Translations under genes and position numbers: made by a program
Shown here: piece after piece, positions 21,507-34,074 of the stretch
Layout: each line of letters starts with the position of its first letter
Numbering within the stretch: position 1 is the stretch's first letter
Notes under the pieces: generated by a model
The model's database searches: none
Told to the model about the DNA's origin: nothing
What the model saw: only the letters and a program-made list of their open reading frames with translations
Origin: Rhipicephalus microplus
Lineage: Eukaryota; Arthropoda; Arachnida; Ixodida; Ixodidae
Direction of reading: 5' to 3'
Assembly (NCBI RefSeq): GCF_043290135.1
Contig: NC_134701.1
Location: 202,469,601 to 202,533,600 of the forward strand
DNA length: 64,000 bases

Positions 21507-21558
21507 CATTGGGCCGCGCCGACAGACGCTGACATTGGGCCGCGCCGACAGACGCTGA
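21507..21558 (+). repeat. perfect 26-bp tandem duplication
   Basis: The 26-bp segment at 21507-21532 (CATTGGGCCGCGCC... to ...CGCTGA) is repeated exactly at 21533-21558 within the GC-rich core of copy A. Copy B shows only imperfect similarity here, so the duplication is recent. Confidence 0.9.
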
Positions 21559-22066
21559 TCATGCCAGGCCTCACATTATAAAGCGTTCGCGTTTTGCTAA
21601 CGCAGCATCGCTTTTCCCAGCGTGCGCGCGCGTCAACGCTACATAAGAGTACATTGGGTCCTTCATGATGAGCTCGCGGCCGTTTCGCTAGCTCCAAATA
21701 TACCAAATTTGGTGTTACGTGACGTGAATGGATGACGAAAGTACTCGACTTGTGGTAAGATGATAATCCTGACAAGCGTGTCATGTAAGAACATGACAAC
21801 ATACCACGCCCATAGCGTGCTCACGGCCGTTTCGTCAGCTAGACATATACTGAATTCGGTATGACGTGACGTGAATAGATGACGAAGGTAAGTGACACAT
21901 TCAAACATGCATAATAATCATGACACGTAAGTCATGTACCACATCATTTACCTCCATCTCGTAATTTTGTGCTGATTTTAAAGTGAGATATCAATCTTTC
22001 TCATTCGTGCTTCACATACTATCGATTTTCACTGTATGGGGATCTGCCAGTTTTTTATTTCCTCAA

Positions 22067-22477
22067 TAAGCAGCAAAATCCATACACTAGGCATTGGCAT
22101 AGCACCAAGTGCCTTCTACTGGAACTTGTCGCACCCACTCGCGTATAAAGCATTACATTGAAACTCCCCAATATCGCACTCAGTGAGATGAAAATATTCC
22201 TTATGTGGAAATATTTTGTAACTAGCCATTGCAGTAAACTTTGTTGCTATATTGAATAAAGTAGCCAAAACACTCGTAATATTTGACATTTGGCATTACA
22301 AAAATCCCCGAAATGTTGGCTCTTTTTTTCCCGAACTGAACTTTTCAAGATGTACTGCAGAGAGCTACTAAACGGTATGCTTCAAAGGGTCTTGCGCAGA
22401 GCTACACAAAACTACCACTTGCTATCTCGTGCCTTTTACCATGATTCTTTGACGCGAGAATCCTGTAGCTGGTTCTG
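22067..22477. other. spacer between the satellite copies
   Basis: A/T-rich, nothing recognised. Confidence 0.4.
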
Positions 22478-23836
22478 TAGCCCTTGCGGTGGTTTCGTTC
22501 ACATGGCATGTTGCAAAACTGGTATGGTATGGCATGATTGCATGACGAACACAAGCGACCGTCTCTAACATGAAGATCATTAGATGTGTGTCATGTAGCA
22601 ACATGACTACATGCCACGCTCATGATGCGCTCACGGCCGTTTTGCTAGCGTCACATATACCAAATTTGGTATTACAGTAGGTGAATGGATGACGAAGGTA
22701 TGTGAGGGGTGCAAACATGATAATCATGAGATGCGTGTCATGTAAAAACATGGCTACATGCCACGCTCATGATGCGCTGGCAGCCGTTTCGCTAGCTTCA
22801 CTTATACCAAATTTGGTAATACGGGACGTAAATTGATGACGAAGGTATGTTACTAGTGCAAACATAATAAGATGCGTGTCATGTAACGACATGACTACAT
22901 TTTACGCTCATGATGCGCTCGCAGCCGTTTCACTAGCTTCACATATGCCAAATTTGGTATTACGTGAAGCCAATGAATAACGAAGGTATGTGACTGGCGC
23001 AAACATGATAATCATGAGATGCGTGTCATGTCAGAACATGACTACATGCCACAGTCAAGGCGCCAATATATTTCGATGAGACGCGGTGTGCGCGCTCACC
23101 GGCGTTCATTTCGTCGAATCACGCCGGCGTTGTCACGCCAGGCAGCGGGCTTGCCATATACTCGCGCGCGTGCGCCGCGCTAAGTTGCTTTGACGCATCC
23201 ACGTTTCAGCGCGTCCGGCGTTCCTCCGTCACGAAAAAAGGAGACGCAGTGTTGCCTGGGTAACGCATCGATGCGAAATGCATCATGTCCCATATCGGGC
23301 CGGTTGCTGTCGGGCCGCGCCGATGGACGCCGGTCGCGCCTGGCGTCAGACTTTAGAGTGCTTGTGTTTTGCTAGAGTAGCGTCACTGTGCCCAGCATGC
23401 GGGCGCGTCAACGCTACGATGGAGTATATTGGGCCCTTCATGGCGCGCTCGCGGCCGTTTTGCTAGCTGCACATATACCAAATTCGGTGTTACGGTACGT
23501 AAATAGATGACAAAATATAAAACTGGTGCAAACATGATAATCCTGACACGCGTGTTATGTAAGAACATGACAACATACCCACGCTCATAGCGTGCTCGCG
23601 GCCATTTCGCTAGCTCCACATATAGTAAATTTGGTATCACAAGACGTGAATAGATGACGAAGGTAGACGACACATCCAGACATAATAATCATGACACAGA
23701 AGTCATATACGACATTATTTACCTTCACCTCGTAACGTTGTGCGGATTTTAAAGTGACCTATCAATATTTCTCATTCGTGTTTCGCACATCGCCGATTAC
23801 CACTGTACGTGGGATCTGCCAACTTTTTGGTTTTCT
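22478..23836 (+). repeat. composite satellite locus, copy B
   Basis: Same order as copy A: the CTTGCGGTGGTTTCGTTCACATGG start, four units with TGYGTGTCATGT at about 22585, 22733, 22871 and 23018, a GC-rich core (about 23055-23440), two diverged units and the tail ...GGGATCTGCCA. It is one 5' unit shorter than A and lacks the MITE. It arose by segmental duplication or independent insertion of the same composite. Confidence 0.85.
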
Positions 23837-23974
23837 TCCTTTTTATAAATATTTGTTTTATTAAGTGTATACTGCAGAACTCCCCAGAAAAGTGGAATTT
23901 GGGACTTTAAATCGGTCAAGCTTGATGGCTGATCTGGAAGTGACCGCTTTCACCCCATTCATTGATGCGCACGT
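23837..23974. other. short unassigned spacer
   Basis: T-rich start, no feature recognised. Confidence 0.4.
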
Positions 23975-23988
23975 ATGTTGACAATGAA

Positions 23989-24170
23989 CGATGGAGGCGG
24001 AAACGTTGTAGGCCCGTGTGCTCAGATTTGGGTGCACGTTAAAGAGCCCCAGGTGGTCGAAATTTCCGGAGCCTTCCACTACAGCGTCTCTCATAATCAT
24101 ATGGTGGTTTTGGGACGTTAAACCCCACATATCAATCAATCAATCAGTCAATCAATCAATCAATCAATCA
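23989..24170 (+). mobile_element. Ruka-like SINE, 5'-truncated, with 14-bp TSD
   Basis: Begins within the body (GATGGAGGCGGAAACGTTGTAGG) and ends in an (ATCA)n tail. ATGTTGACAATGAA at 23975-23988 is repeated at 24171-24184. Truncation plus TSD indicates LINE-assisted insertion. Confidence 0.93.
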
Positions 24171-24184
24171 ATGTTGACAATGAA

Positions 24185-25320
24185 ACGTAGGTGATAACCC
24201 CGATCCCATTTAGATTGCTCTGTGGAGAACACCACACTTGCTGTCTGTATTTCGGGCCATTGGGCTGCTGCTCAAAATTGCCCTTGCGATTGCGTCATGC
24301 CGCTTGAGTTACGTAGTCGAAAAACTGATGGAAATACATAACTAAAATATTTCTCGAGTTTCAAAATAATACTTTCTAGTAACCTCACCTTTAGCTCATA
24401 CATGGGGCTTTCAAATGAGGCATTGTGCATATTTTTAGTCCGACCTCAAAGCCAAGTTTTTTGACGCTGAATACAGAGCTTTCCCCCAAAAAGTGATAAT
24501 TGCAATTATTTTTCAGAGTATCTGCTTTAACTTCAGCGTCTAAATTATTTTGACTTTGTATCATATAAACAGGCCACTAGCATATATAATATTTGTGTCC
24601 TTTGAGATGTTCCTGGAAAAAATACGAATTTGGCAACTTCATTGAATACAGTGCTTGTGCAAAAAGTCCTGAAAGTATCAATATACGCTAGTCATTATTT
24701 TCAGTTAGATCACTTTATTACCTTACCGTGAATATCTTTTTATCGACTGCATTCGAAAAACGTCTCTTAAAAGAACATATTATTTAGTGCCTTCTATATC
24801 CGTGGGCGCCAAGATTCAAACTCTCATACATAGGTAGGAAAATGCTTGGCAACATAAATAAACGAACAGGATGAGTTTAGGACTTCAAGAAACACGTGGA
24901 AATTTTTTCAGCCATATTCGTGATGGTCGGAAAAGAATGCCAGGCTTGCGCGAAAGGTGCAGCACAGTCACAGCGAAATCTAGAATAGCGGCTTTTCAGA
25001 ACCTTTTCTAAGCACACATTGGGTAACTGCTGCAGGCACACTATAGCTGAGCACCCACTACGTTGTTAATAATAAAAAAAATTTTGGATAGTAGGCTGGT
25101 CTCCGCTATGTTTTTTTTTGTTATTCTCTTGAAAAGCATGGTATCCGCTACACACTTGTTGAAAATTTTGTTGGAGTAATGGAGTAATAGACAACCCAGT
25201 TAATACGCGATTCGCATTGTGTGACGCTTGTCTATTTCTTTGATGTTTTAAAACGATTTATTACTCATATTAACGCGATTCCTTTCCCGACATCAAGCCT
25301 GCCTAAGGCCAGTTTAGAAA
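24185..25320. other. unassigned sequence
   Basis: A/T-rich with no reading frame of note and no recognised repeat. Confidence 0.4.
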
Positions 25321-25515
25321 TCAGTTCCAAGCACTCGCGTGGCTCAGTGGTAGAATACTGGGCAGGCACGCAGCGGGCCCGGGTGTCATTGGTGTTTTTA
25401 TTTACCGAGTTTTTTTCATTCGATGCTGGTTACGGACATCAATAGCGGCGGTGGCAGTGGCGGTGGCGGACAACTACGGCGCCATGCGTGACCCGTGTTC
25501 TGATCTCACAACAGC
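25321..25515 (+). mobile_element. tRNA-Gly-like SINE (family C)
   Basis: The head resembles tRNA: box A-like GTGGCTCAGTGGTAGAATAC and a degraded box B (GGGCCCGGGTGTCATT). It is followed by a GGCGGTGGCGG stretch and a tail ending AACAGCTTTCGCTGTGAAA. Too diverged to be a tRNA gene. It shares the head with copies at 39030 and 57255. Confidence 0.6.
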
Positions 25516-25737
25516 TTTCGCTGTGAAACGCTCAATTATTTCCTTCTCCCGGCCGACACTGGCGAACCGCAGCAAGGACTTGTTGACCTTGCTGCATTTG
25601 CTTTACTCAATCCTCTTGATTTTTTTCATTTACCCTGATTACTTTAATCATCTTATTCTTTTTATCTTGTACTGTTAAATAGCGCATATGTATTACTTAC
25701 TCCCCGCAATGTACGTGCTCCAACTCGGATTAGTTAT
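25516..25737. other. short unassigned spacer
   Basis: T-rich; nothing recognised. Confidence 0.4.
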
Positions 25738-25738
25738 G

Positions 25739-26003
25739 CCCCGCCGGGGTGGTCTAGTGGCTAAGGTACTCGGGTGCTGACCCGCAGGTCGCGGGATCGA
25801 ATCTCAGCTGCAGCTCCTGCATTTTCGATAGAGGCGAAAATGCTGTAGGCCCGTGTGCTCAGATTCAGGTGCACGTTAAAGAACTCCAGGTGGTCGAAAT
25901 TCCTGAGTCCTCCACTATGGCGTCTCTCTTTGTCATATGGTCGTTTTGGGATGTCAATTCTCACATATCAATCAATCAATCAATCAATCAATCAATTAAT
26001 CAA
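25739..26003 (+). mobile_element. Ruka-like SINE, near full length
   Basis: Complete tRNA-like head: box A TGGTCTAGTGGCTAAGG, anticodon-arm region CTGACCCGCAG, box B GGGATCGAATC. Then the conserved body and an (ATCA)n tail. Numerous substitutions indicate an older copy. Confidence 0.93.
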
Positions 26004-29000
26004 ATTAGGCTCTTACAAACGTTGTTTACTTCCTGTGGCCCTCCTAGAGTAAGTCAGCTTTCCGCCACATTCTGAAACTGATCTTGTTCGGTTAATATAT
26101 ATCACACTTTCATACCTACATGCCTCCGCTCTGCGAACGGGAGAGAGTTCTCTCGCAACTGAACAGTAGCTAAGCGTTGCAACGCGAAGGTCCAGTCCAT
26201 TGTTACGACTCTCAGGAGAGGCAGCCGCATTTGAATGGGGCTCAAATGCACGAACAATCGAGTGCGCAGAATCAGGTCGAGTTGGAAGGATAGCCTTGGA
26301 ACACTTTTTAAGCATGGTCAGAAAATGCGACCGATCTTTTGTTGAGGCACCAGCCAAACATTGTAGCACGCATCGTAGAGTTTGCAAATCATTCTTAAGG
26401 TCAGTTAGAAAATCTTTCCCACTTCCCCACCCCTTTCCCCTGTGTAGGGTAGCATACCAGTCCTCCTATGGACTGCAACATCCTGCCCTTGTCTTTTCTT
26501 CCAGTTCTTTTTTTCTTTTTTCCCCACTTCTCCTAACAAATGATGCCCTAGACGCAAATGGCCACGTCATGAAGTCCACGGTCATTCGCTATGGGAATAT
26601 CGCGAGCTACATAGTTACCAGGGCCTCCTCAGAAGGCGCCACCTCTCCAAAGTGGGTCCCATGGCGGGACGTGGTGTCTGCCAGGCTTGCGCTCTGGCGG
26701 CTCGGGATCCGACGGGTGAAGATGATTGCGGCGAGATGAATTACCTTGAAAAACGGCGTAATGGAGCTTTCACTCTCGTGGAGCAGTGAACTGTCGTCCA
26801 GGTTTGGTTGAACATTTCAACAGGACTAGGTTTCCGCTTTGTCTAGTGGCTACGCGGTTTGCAGCAGCGAAACGTCACGTGAACCAGTCTGGATGGTCTC
26901 ATATTTCGAGTTTCTTGGGGTTCGAGTTTTGTTATTGTGGCTTTTATTTCAATGTCGCTAACAAGGTAACCACATATGGCCCAACATAGACACTGATAAC
27001 CTTCTATCAGCGTTCTACGTATGTCGCCTTGCTCGAAAAGGATATTTTCTAATTGAATAGGCAGTTTGAATATCTTTATCTTTTTTAATTTTTAGGCTGT
27101 GCGTGGCCACGTGTGGGTATAAAAAAGTATGCCAAAGTTTACAAAACATCAGTCGAGTCCGGAACTTGCCTGTGCATTTTCTTTATCGTCACTGTTTCGT
27201 AATTTTTGTTGCGCCGTTTTATAACCGTGAAACCAATATAGAAAAATTAAATACATCTTGAAATCTATTGTAATTTGGCAGTTGCGCAGCCAAAACAGGT
27301 GATACACCATGCTGATGCCCTTCACCTTCCACCGAAAATTTCTGCCATAGAATACAGAGCACAAAATGACACTGGACTACATTTGCGTGCCCGGCTCTCC
27401 TTTCAAATCAAGGAGGTGCCCCCCCCCCTTATAACCTCCGAATAAAGTTTTGTCGCAAGCCCCTGATACCACTCCTGACTGGTAACGGTTGCGTCTGCAA
27501 TTCGAAACGGCACTTTCTCCGCCGACACCCATGCCAGGCTTGTCACCGAAAGTGAATGGACAGCATTCAAAAAAGCAAAGCAAGAGACTAAAAAAAGAAA
27601 ACAGATTCATGTGGTACGACTGGCCGAGTAAATGCAATTTCTTTGAAGCCGCATTCACTGAGATGACCAATTTTATATTTGAAAAGTCACGTGCTTCCTT
27701 CTTATTCAGTTTCCATTTCGAAATCGTGACATCAATCTAAGCGAGGCAATGGTTTCCGAGAGTACATTCTCAATGCTTGTACTAAAAAACAAAAAGAACA
27801 TTCTGTTAGGCCGGAACGATGTGTGAGCGTATGCAAAATGAAGAAGTAGAGAAAAGAATCTAAAGAAAACAGTGAGCAGCAGCAGCGGGTCACTTTATTT
27901 GAAATGACCCCTATACAAACAAACAACGAGTGATTCAAGACAGATTACAGGTGTCTTGAAGTGATTTAAAAAAAACTAAGCAGCAAGGTTATGTAAAACT
28001 ATAAAGGACCATCCTCGGCAGCCAAAAGGTGCCGCAAACAAAATATTATTACCTGACTGGCTGCGTGTGTTCTTTCTTTAGTAAGCACATTCTTACTGGC
28101 CTTCTGTCACGCTTTCTTCGGATAAAAGCAGCCCGAGAGCGCAGCCACATTTTTCTAAGGAGTCGGTGACATTTTGGGTGAAAAACTAGAGAGGTGCATT
28201 TTTCCTCTTTGCAGACATGTCGGGGGAATGCGGTGATTCTGTTCTGAGTGATTCTGGAATGTGTTTGTGCAACAAAAATCGCACAATATTCTCTGTAGGA
28301 AAGAACGCTTCCTTTGCACTCGATTCTATTTTGCAGGCAAGTGCAAAATCTGAAAGTGACAGCGCAATGAAGTAAAAGAAATCTCGAGGAGGCATCGTCG
28401 GGCTGTGGACAAGCCGTCCAATATGGGTAAAATTCCGAAAGTGGACGACATTTTGGTTGCTTTTGTTTTTACAATCACTGGTACAAGCATTACTCAGACT
28501 TATATTAAGTTCGTTTCAATTCTGCGTGAGTAACATTGAACAGATGAGCCTGGCACTTTTTCATATTCAAAATCAGATGCGCATAATTTCAGACTGCATC
28601 TATCACCAATTAAAATTCTGTGTACTAAGACTTTCAGGAGCAGCTGACTCTGTGTTCTTTTGTGTTCATCGAAAATATAGTTTTTCCTACTTTACCCAGT
28701 GAAGGAACTTGTCCAATTCTTAACCCTAGTTTCGAAGAGCGATGCTTACCCCTCATACTGTAAGTTTTATGCGGGTTTTCAAAGTATTACTTTAAGCATG
28801 AAAATAGTTTTTGAGGCATTTATGTTAGCTTCAAGCATTTTAAAAGTTTTCCTTCTTTTAATAGTCCAGGTTGAGATGGGCTAAAATAGTGATAATTAGT
28901 TAAGCATGTACTCTTGACATGTTAAACTGCATCGTCGTGTTTATTTTGTATAATCTATGAAAGGAATACGTCAAGGTATCTTACATCAGTTATATTCCAC

Positions 29001-31920
29001 CACCTATTTCAGCGCAATCTTTCGTAAAGTTTAAAGGATATCAAATCATAGATTGAATGGTACTTGCGAAAAAACCGAGGCAAGAAATTAAGAAAATGGT
29101 TGGGTTTCACCGGCTTTATTCCTTCAGGAGTATTCGTTCACCTGCCACACTTGCGTTGTTAAGAAAGTTTGGAACGCATGGCAGCTCTGGTTATCATGAG
29201 CATTTTAGAAATTTCTGTAACATAAAACCACTTCCGCTGAAAGTCACGGTTCCAAGTACCTTTGAAATCCCCATCACCCGGTTCAGTTTCATATGTCAAA
29301 AACGTGGACATGCACTTCTATTATACTCGCCAGTCCACATTAATATTTACCTTTACAAAATCGACCTCAGATTTTGATTATCTCATTAGACAATGTTGAT
29401 GATTGTATATTGCGGCGAAGATAAGTAAACGTTGAATACCCTGATGGATACAATTGATGGGCACGACTGTCTGGCCCCTCACAAGCTACAATGCATGATT
29501 ACAGGCAAACAGGCCTAAACATCTGCTTTGTTCGGCTAAAAACATTCCTCTTGTGTACATTATTTAATGCGAGAGTACTGTTACGGAGCCCCATTCAGCC
29601 CCTAAAGCAATTATTCAGGAAACAACGTGGGTGATAACTTCAGTGCACGTTTTGTGGGTCATGAGTGTGAACATATATGCGTCAGCATAGAATCGCCGCA
29701 TCAGCATACGCCTGCAGGCCAAAGTGATTAGGAACCATCCGCTGGCAAGTGAGGTCCTATGTATTTTTATAAGATATTACAGAAGAAATCTTCACTCGAC
29801 GCAGGGTAAAAATGACAAGTATTCGTATGAGTTGTGTTTATACACTTCGACCATGTAGCATCTTAAAAACGTATAACCAAAAGATTAATAACATTTTTGT
29901 TGCTTCACGATCTTAAACCATGTTCCCCTATTACTGTACATATATAATCACGGCAGAAAATTTCCAACTATCTGCGACGAAACAATTGTTCCTTTTACGC
30001 TGCCGAATATAGGGATGCATACCTGTCCCAAGAAAAAGCCAGGGTCAAAGATTTACAACATTATTTCTTTAACGTGCTTTACCTTTCGATATGACGATAT
30101 ACGAATAACAAATCCCGGTAAAAAAAATCGATTGCTGTCGTGTTTTTACTGCGAAATACTACTTTGAATGAAGGCTTTACATCGCAACGATCGCCATACT
30201 AAACCAATGCGTGTTGCACGTGCGACAGTGCCATATTTACCTTGTTATTGTGACTCTTGTTAGAAATTTCACCGGACTTTCGAATATATTATGCTCTACT
30301 ATGCAGCGACGTCATACGCTCGAAGCATCCTAATCTATTCTCCTTTGTGTGTCGCTCCTGAGCGCAGGATACCCTCACACCTATCAAAGCCTGCGTTTTG
30401 GCAATTCACAAATGCCTCTGCAAACCGCAGTCCTCCGCAGGACTCATCAATCATTGGAAAAGCATTAGCCGCTCCTACTTTTACGACCACGAAACAATGT
30501 CTGTATCTCGATCCGTTAAACTCCGCACGTCTTCATGAACGCGCTTAGCGCTGTACACTCTTCAGCGTATTATCGTAATTGCAATGTACACGGTAAATTG
30601 TTACCTAAAAAAATGCTTGCACGAAAATTACCTTGACTGTGGCAATACATTGGAATGGTAATCAAAATGGCGGTTCCACCTAGCGGAACCATCTTCACAT
30701 TTCGATCATTTTTTTCCAGATTCACTACGCTTATTGCGCTTATTGCATTTAAGCGAATTGCATTGAAGTAGAAAGCTTAAGTTCTCCAATTTATATTCAC
30801 ACCTGGTTTTGTAGCTTAATCTGAAGCAGTATTTCACAAAAAGTATTAGAGTATGAGCAAAAAGAAGCATTTTTGCTGTACAAGCCTTTGTTGTATTGGT
30901 AGTGCAGCAAAACTGTTCAACATGACCAAACGAAATTTCCTGAACCTTTTAATGAAGCCTTATGCAAAAACTTTATAAAGCGATATTGCCAGAAAAGCTA
31001 TTAGAAAATGACGCAGCTATGGAACTATAGAACTGTTGAGCTATGTAGCTTTTTTTTTCTTTTCGGAAGCATTTGACACTTTGAACCAATATATACTTTT
31101 TCGTGGGCCATGAAAAAGTGCAATTCGCTGAGTTGCACTTTTGCCTATGCATACAGAGTATACTACTTAGGAAATGAAAATGAAAGGCGCGAAAGCGGTT
31201 GCGATAAGTCCCGTGCAATAACGAAGGTAGTCGGCGCAATGCAGATAGAATAATCGCCCCTTTCGAAAAAAGGAGTTCTGTATTGCCAGGCCTATCCATC
31301 TCCTCCCCAGCCCTTTTCGATTTCCTCCTGTCGATACGCAAGCAGAGGGCGAGTAACCTAAGTCAACGACCACTGAGAAGAATATGCCGTTTTACGAGCG
31401 CAGTTGTGTCGGTCCGGAATGAAAAGCCCGAAAAAGAATCGGCTTCTTCGGGGATTCTAAATGGGGTAGGCAAGTTTTCCAACCGAGCCTATACACAAGA
31501 AATTCCTCTTTTCAGTTTCTTTATGACAGAAAAAAATGAAGGTACACGTCATGGGAACCGAACAACTGAGTAAGAAGTTCAAATACTGGAATTATACTCC
31601 TGAAGTGAGTTCAAAGGCAGTTGATACGAGAGGCACTGCTACTCTTGTCAGCAACCCAATTTTAGCTTAACGAACAGACTTCGCGGAAGGCTATTTTGAG
31701 GTATATAATGCCTGTTTTAAAAATGAGATGAAGTCATTCTAGAAGAGAGAAACAATCCTTCATTATCAAGTGTTCGCTTTTCCAAACCGTAGTCATCTCG
31801 AAACCTGTTTCGTGCCTTACGTGCTCGCTGAAGCGGATGACTGCATCTGTTATGCTATGAGGTTTGAGAAACACCGGTGTGCTGCTTGTCATTCATTACT
31901 CGATTTTTAAAGGCGATAGT
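26004..31920. other. long gene-poor interval
   Basis: Nearly 6 kb in which I recognise no gene, RNA or defined element. A frame at 26200-26739 (+) spans a pyrimidine-rich stretch with GTGTAGGGTAGC and a GC-richer end (KSTVIRYGNIASYIVTRASS...); it may be a LINE 3' fragment but has no usable motif. 27-31.9 kb is A/T-rich with only short chance frames. Host introns or intergenic DNA are the likely content. Confidence 0.4.
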
Positions 31921-31952
31921 CTTTCTTGAGGATCTTTGACGCAAAAGTTTTA

Positions 31953-31985
31953 GTTTGTCTGTCTGTCTGTCTGTCTGTCTTTCTA
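31953..31985 (+). repeat. (TGTC)n microsatellite
   Basis: Seven or so TGTC units followed by degenerate TTTGTCTGTTTG. Confidence 0.85.
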
Positions 31986-31999
31986 TTTGTCTGTTTGTC

Positions 32000-33110
32000 C
32001 ATTCTTAAGGGTTCTTTAAACGACAACAAAGTGACCAATCGATACTCCAAATGGCCCACCCCATCCACAGCACCCCTCAAAGCTGCTCAAGGTTCAGCGC
32101 TCATACTTGTGCGATTGTCAATTCAACAGGAATTATTGCGCATATCTGAGGCACCATAACAACACGTCAATACTATGTATGTGTATTTTTTTACTAGAAA
32201 ATGCGTACATAAGTAATTCTAAAGACCGTAGCGTTTATCACGCTGCGCTGACCATGCAATGCTTGCAGAAAAAGGCCAGTGTTTCCAACGTTTTGCTAAG
32301 ACGACACGGTGGTTGCACCTACCCTCCGCCTTGCGTTCTGCACCTTATTACCTCAGAAACGGGCGCGCACGCCGCGCGCCCAGTTTTCCGGGATAACTGC
32401 CAGATAGCGCTCATGTCTCACGTGTGATTTGACTTGGTGCACTCGTTCGCCTCCGCTGCACGCTTGAGGCACTCTAACGCAGCACCTCCCAAATACTATT
32501 CACCAATTTTCCTGCGCAGAACATCCGATAAACGTTTTGTTCCCTCTCTTCAGAAGTAAGACTGTCGTCTTTCGACGACATTTGCAGTGTAACATGGAGA
32601 CACGGGGCCATTTTTTTTTAAATTTTACTGAAATTCTATTTCGACTATGGTTCATTTTTATAATTCTGTTGATTCAAGTTTTCAGATGGAATAGACGAGA
32701 AAATTATTGGAGGGCCTGGTTTCAGTGCTGTAAGCCCACAATTAGGTTTGCAGTTTTTTTTCCGTTGAATTTCAAATTGCATTAGGAAAATTCACGTCTA
32801 CAAAAAAACTGGTTGTACAACAAAAGACAAAATTCTCCTGGCACACAAGAGCAAAAGCTCTGTGATAGTAATCCTGTATGTGTGAAAATGACAGAAGACA
32901 GCAAAAACGAGAATAAAACAAAGCAGTAATCAATTGGACAATCAACCCAATTTACTAAACATCACTACCATATCATTCCCAAACATACCCCACGCATGAA
33001 AGCTCGTTGAAAGTTTGATATTTTCTTTGTGGCTTCCGATATTTTTTGCTTACAACCTGCCGTATAAGTTCTGTGAGGACCTCCCTGCTTTCACCTCCTG
33101 GTACAAGCTA
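32000..33110. other. unassigned sequence
   Basis: No gene recognised. About 33010-33110 (reverse strand) may still be gag C-terminal sequence of the neighbouring relic. Confidence 0.35.
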
Positions 33111-33947
33111 TCACGCAGAGGACATGGCTGTCTGACGCTCATACTGCGACAACCGTTGCTGAAGCATACGCTACATAATTGTAGCCTCACGTATGAACTC
33201 CCACACCGTCGTAGGAGGGTTGCGCACGGGGCCTGTGAAAAGCTGCTCCTTTGCGCCTCACATTAGCTGGCGCACTCTGTCTTCTGGCATGTGGGGGTCA
33301 GCTTATCGAAACAATCGCGACATCTCTTTTACGAACATGACGACGCTCTCGTTCGGCATTTGAAACCGCGAGGAAAGTGCCTGCTCCGCCATCTCTTTCC
33401 GCTCTGGGTTACTAAATGCCTCGCGAAGCTGCCGATGAAATTCTTGTCAACTCGTGAATGAAGCTTCGTATTTCTCGTACCACACTCTTGCCCCGTCTAA
33501 GAGGGAGATGTACACGTTCTTCAACTTACGGTGATTGTCCCAGCCGTGGGTGGCAGCAACCCGGTTGAAATGGGCAAGCCAGTCTTCGACATCCTCACCG
33601 GCATTCCCATGGAAAGAGTTTGGTGTGCGTGGCGTGTTGATGACACTGGGTAGGCTAGCGAGTGGGTCATGTTCGGTTGGGGTTGCGGCTGTGGCAAACA
33701 TTGTCCTCCCAGAACTTTCCAAGGGGCCGTATTGTGGTGGTAGTCCGTGAAGGTGGCGGCTGCTTCGATGAATAGCAGCAGACCCTGGTGCACTGGTGTT
33801 GGTTGCTGCTGGTTCAGGACCAGCAGGCATAAGACATAGCAGTACAGTACCCGGTACCTCCACCAGTCTGTCGCGAGAGGAAATGAGGAAATGAGAGACA
33901 GGACTGGAACTCGAAGTGAACGACTGGTTACTCAGCGACAGTGCCAC
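33111..33947 (-). pseudogene. Ty3/gypsy gag relic with in-frame stops
   Basis: One continuous - strand frame reads as capsid-type gag: FHGNAGEDVEDWLAHFNRVA, then YISLLDGARVWYEKYEAS, then EFHRQLREAFSNPERKEM and a MPNESVVMFVKEMSRLF segment. The spacing resembles the gag of the complete element at 41556 (GEDVEDWLDEYDRVSA). Five stops interrupt the same frame (at about 33447, 33320, 33270, 33170 and 33111) but no frameshift was needed. No LTR or pol was found nearby; a (TA)n tract with an inverted-repeat element begins 50 bp to the right. Function lost. Confidence 0.8.
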
Positions 33948-33993
33948 TCACGTCTTCGCTCTCTTCTTCTTCTTCTGCCACCAACACAGCGTG

Positions 33994-33996
<3 letters not shown>

Positions 33997-34070
<74 letters not shown>
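33997..34070. repeat. (TA)n tract
   Basis: 74 bp of pure AT dinucleotide abutting the left arm of the large inverted repeat. Confidence 0.97.

Positions 34071-34074
<4 letters not shown>

Larger units (their letters stand above)
20340..22066 (+). repeat. composite satellite locus, copy A
   Basis: Starts with CTTGCGGTGGTTTCGTTCACATGG and contains ~145-bp tandem units marked by TGCGTGTCATGTAA at 20451, 20598, 20742, 20892 and 21235 (spacing 144-150 bp after removing a 199-bp insertion). A GC-rich core follows (about 21265-21660), then two more diverged units and a conserved 3' tail (about 21940-22066, ...GGGGATCTGCCAG). Units carry palindromic words ACCAAATTTGGT and CATGACATGCGTGTCATG. No coding capacity. 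A Helitron/HINE-like origin is possible because those elements carry internal tandem repeats of similar length, but no Helitron ends were recognised. Confidence 0.85.

Noticed and set aside
20231..23836. CRISPR-like array
   Set aside because: Units are about 145 bp, repeat as wholes rather than as short repeats with unique spacers, and the genome is eukaryotic.
26200..26739. 179-residue open frame as a host gene
   Set aside because: It crosses a pyrimidine-rich stretch shared with another place in the window and has no domain motif or splice support.
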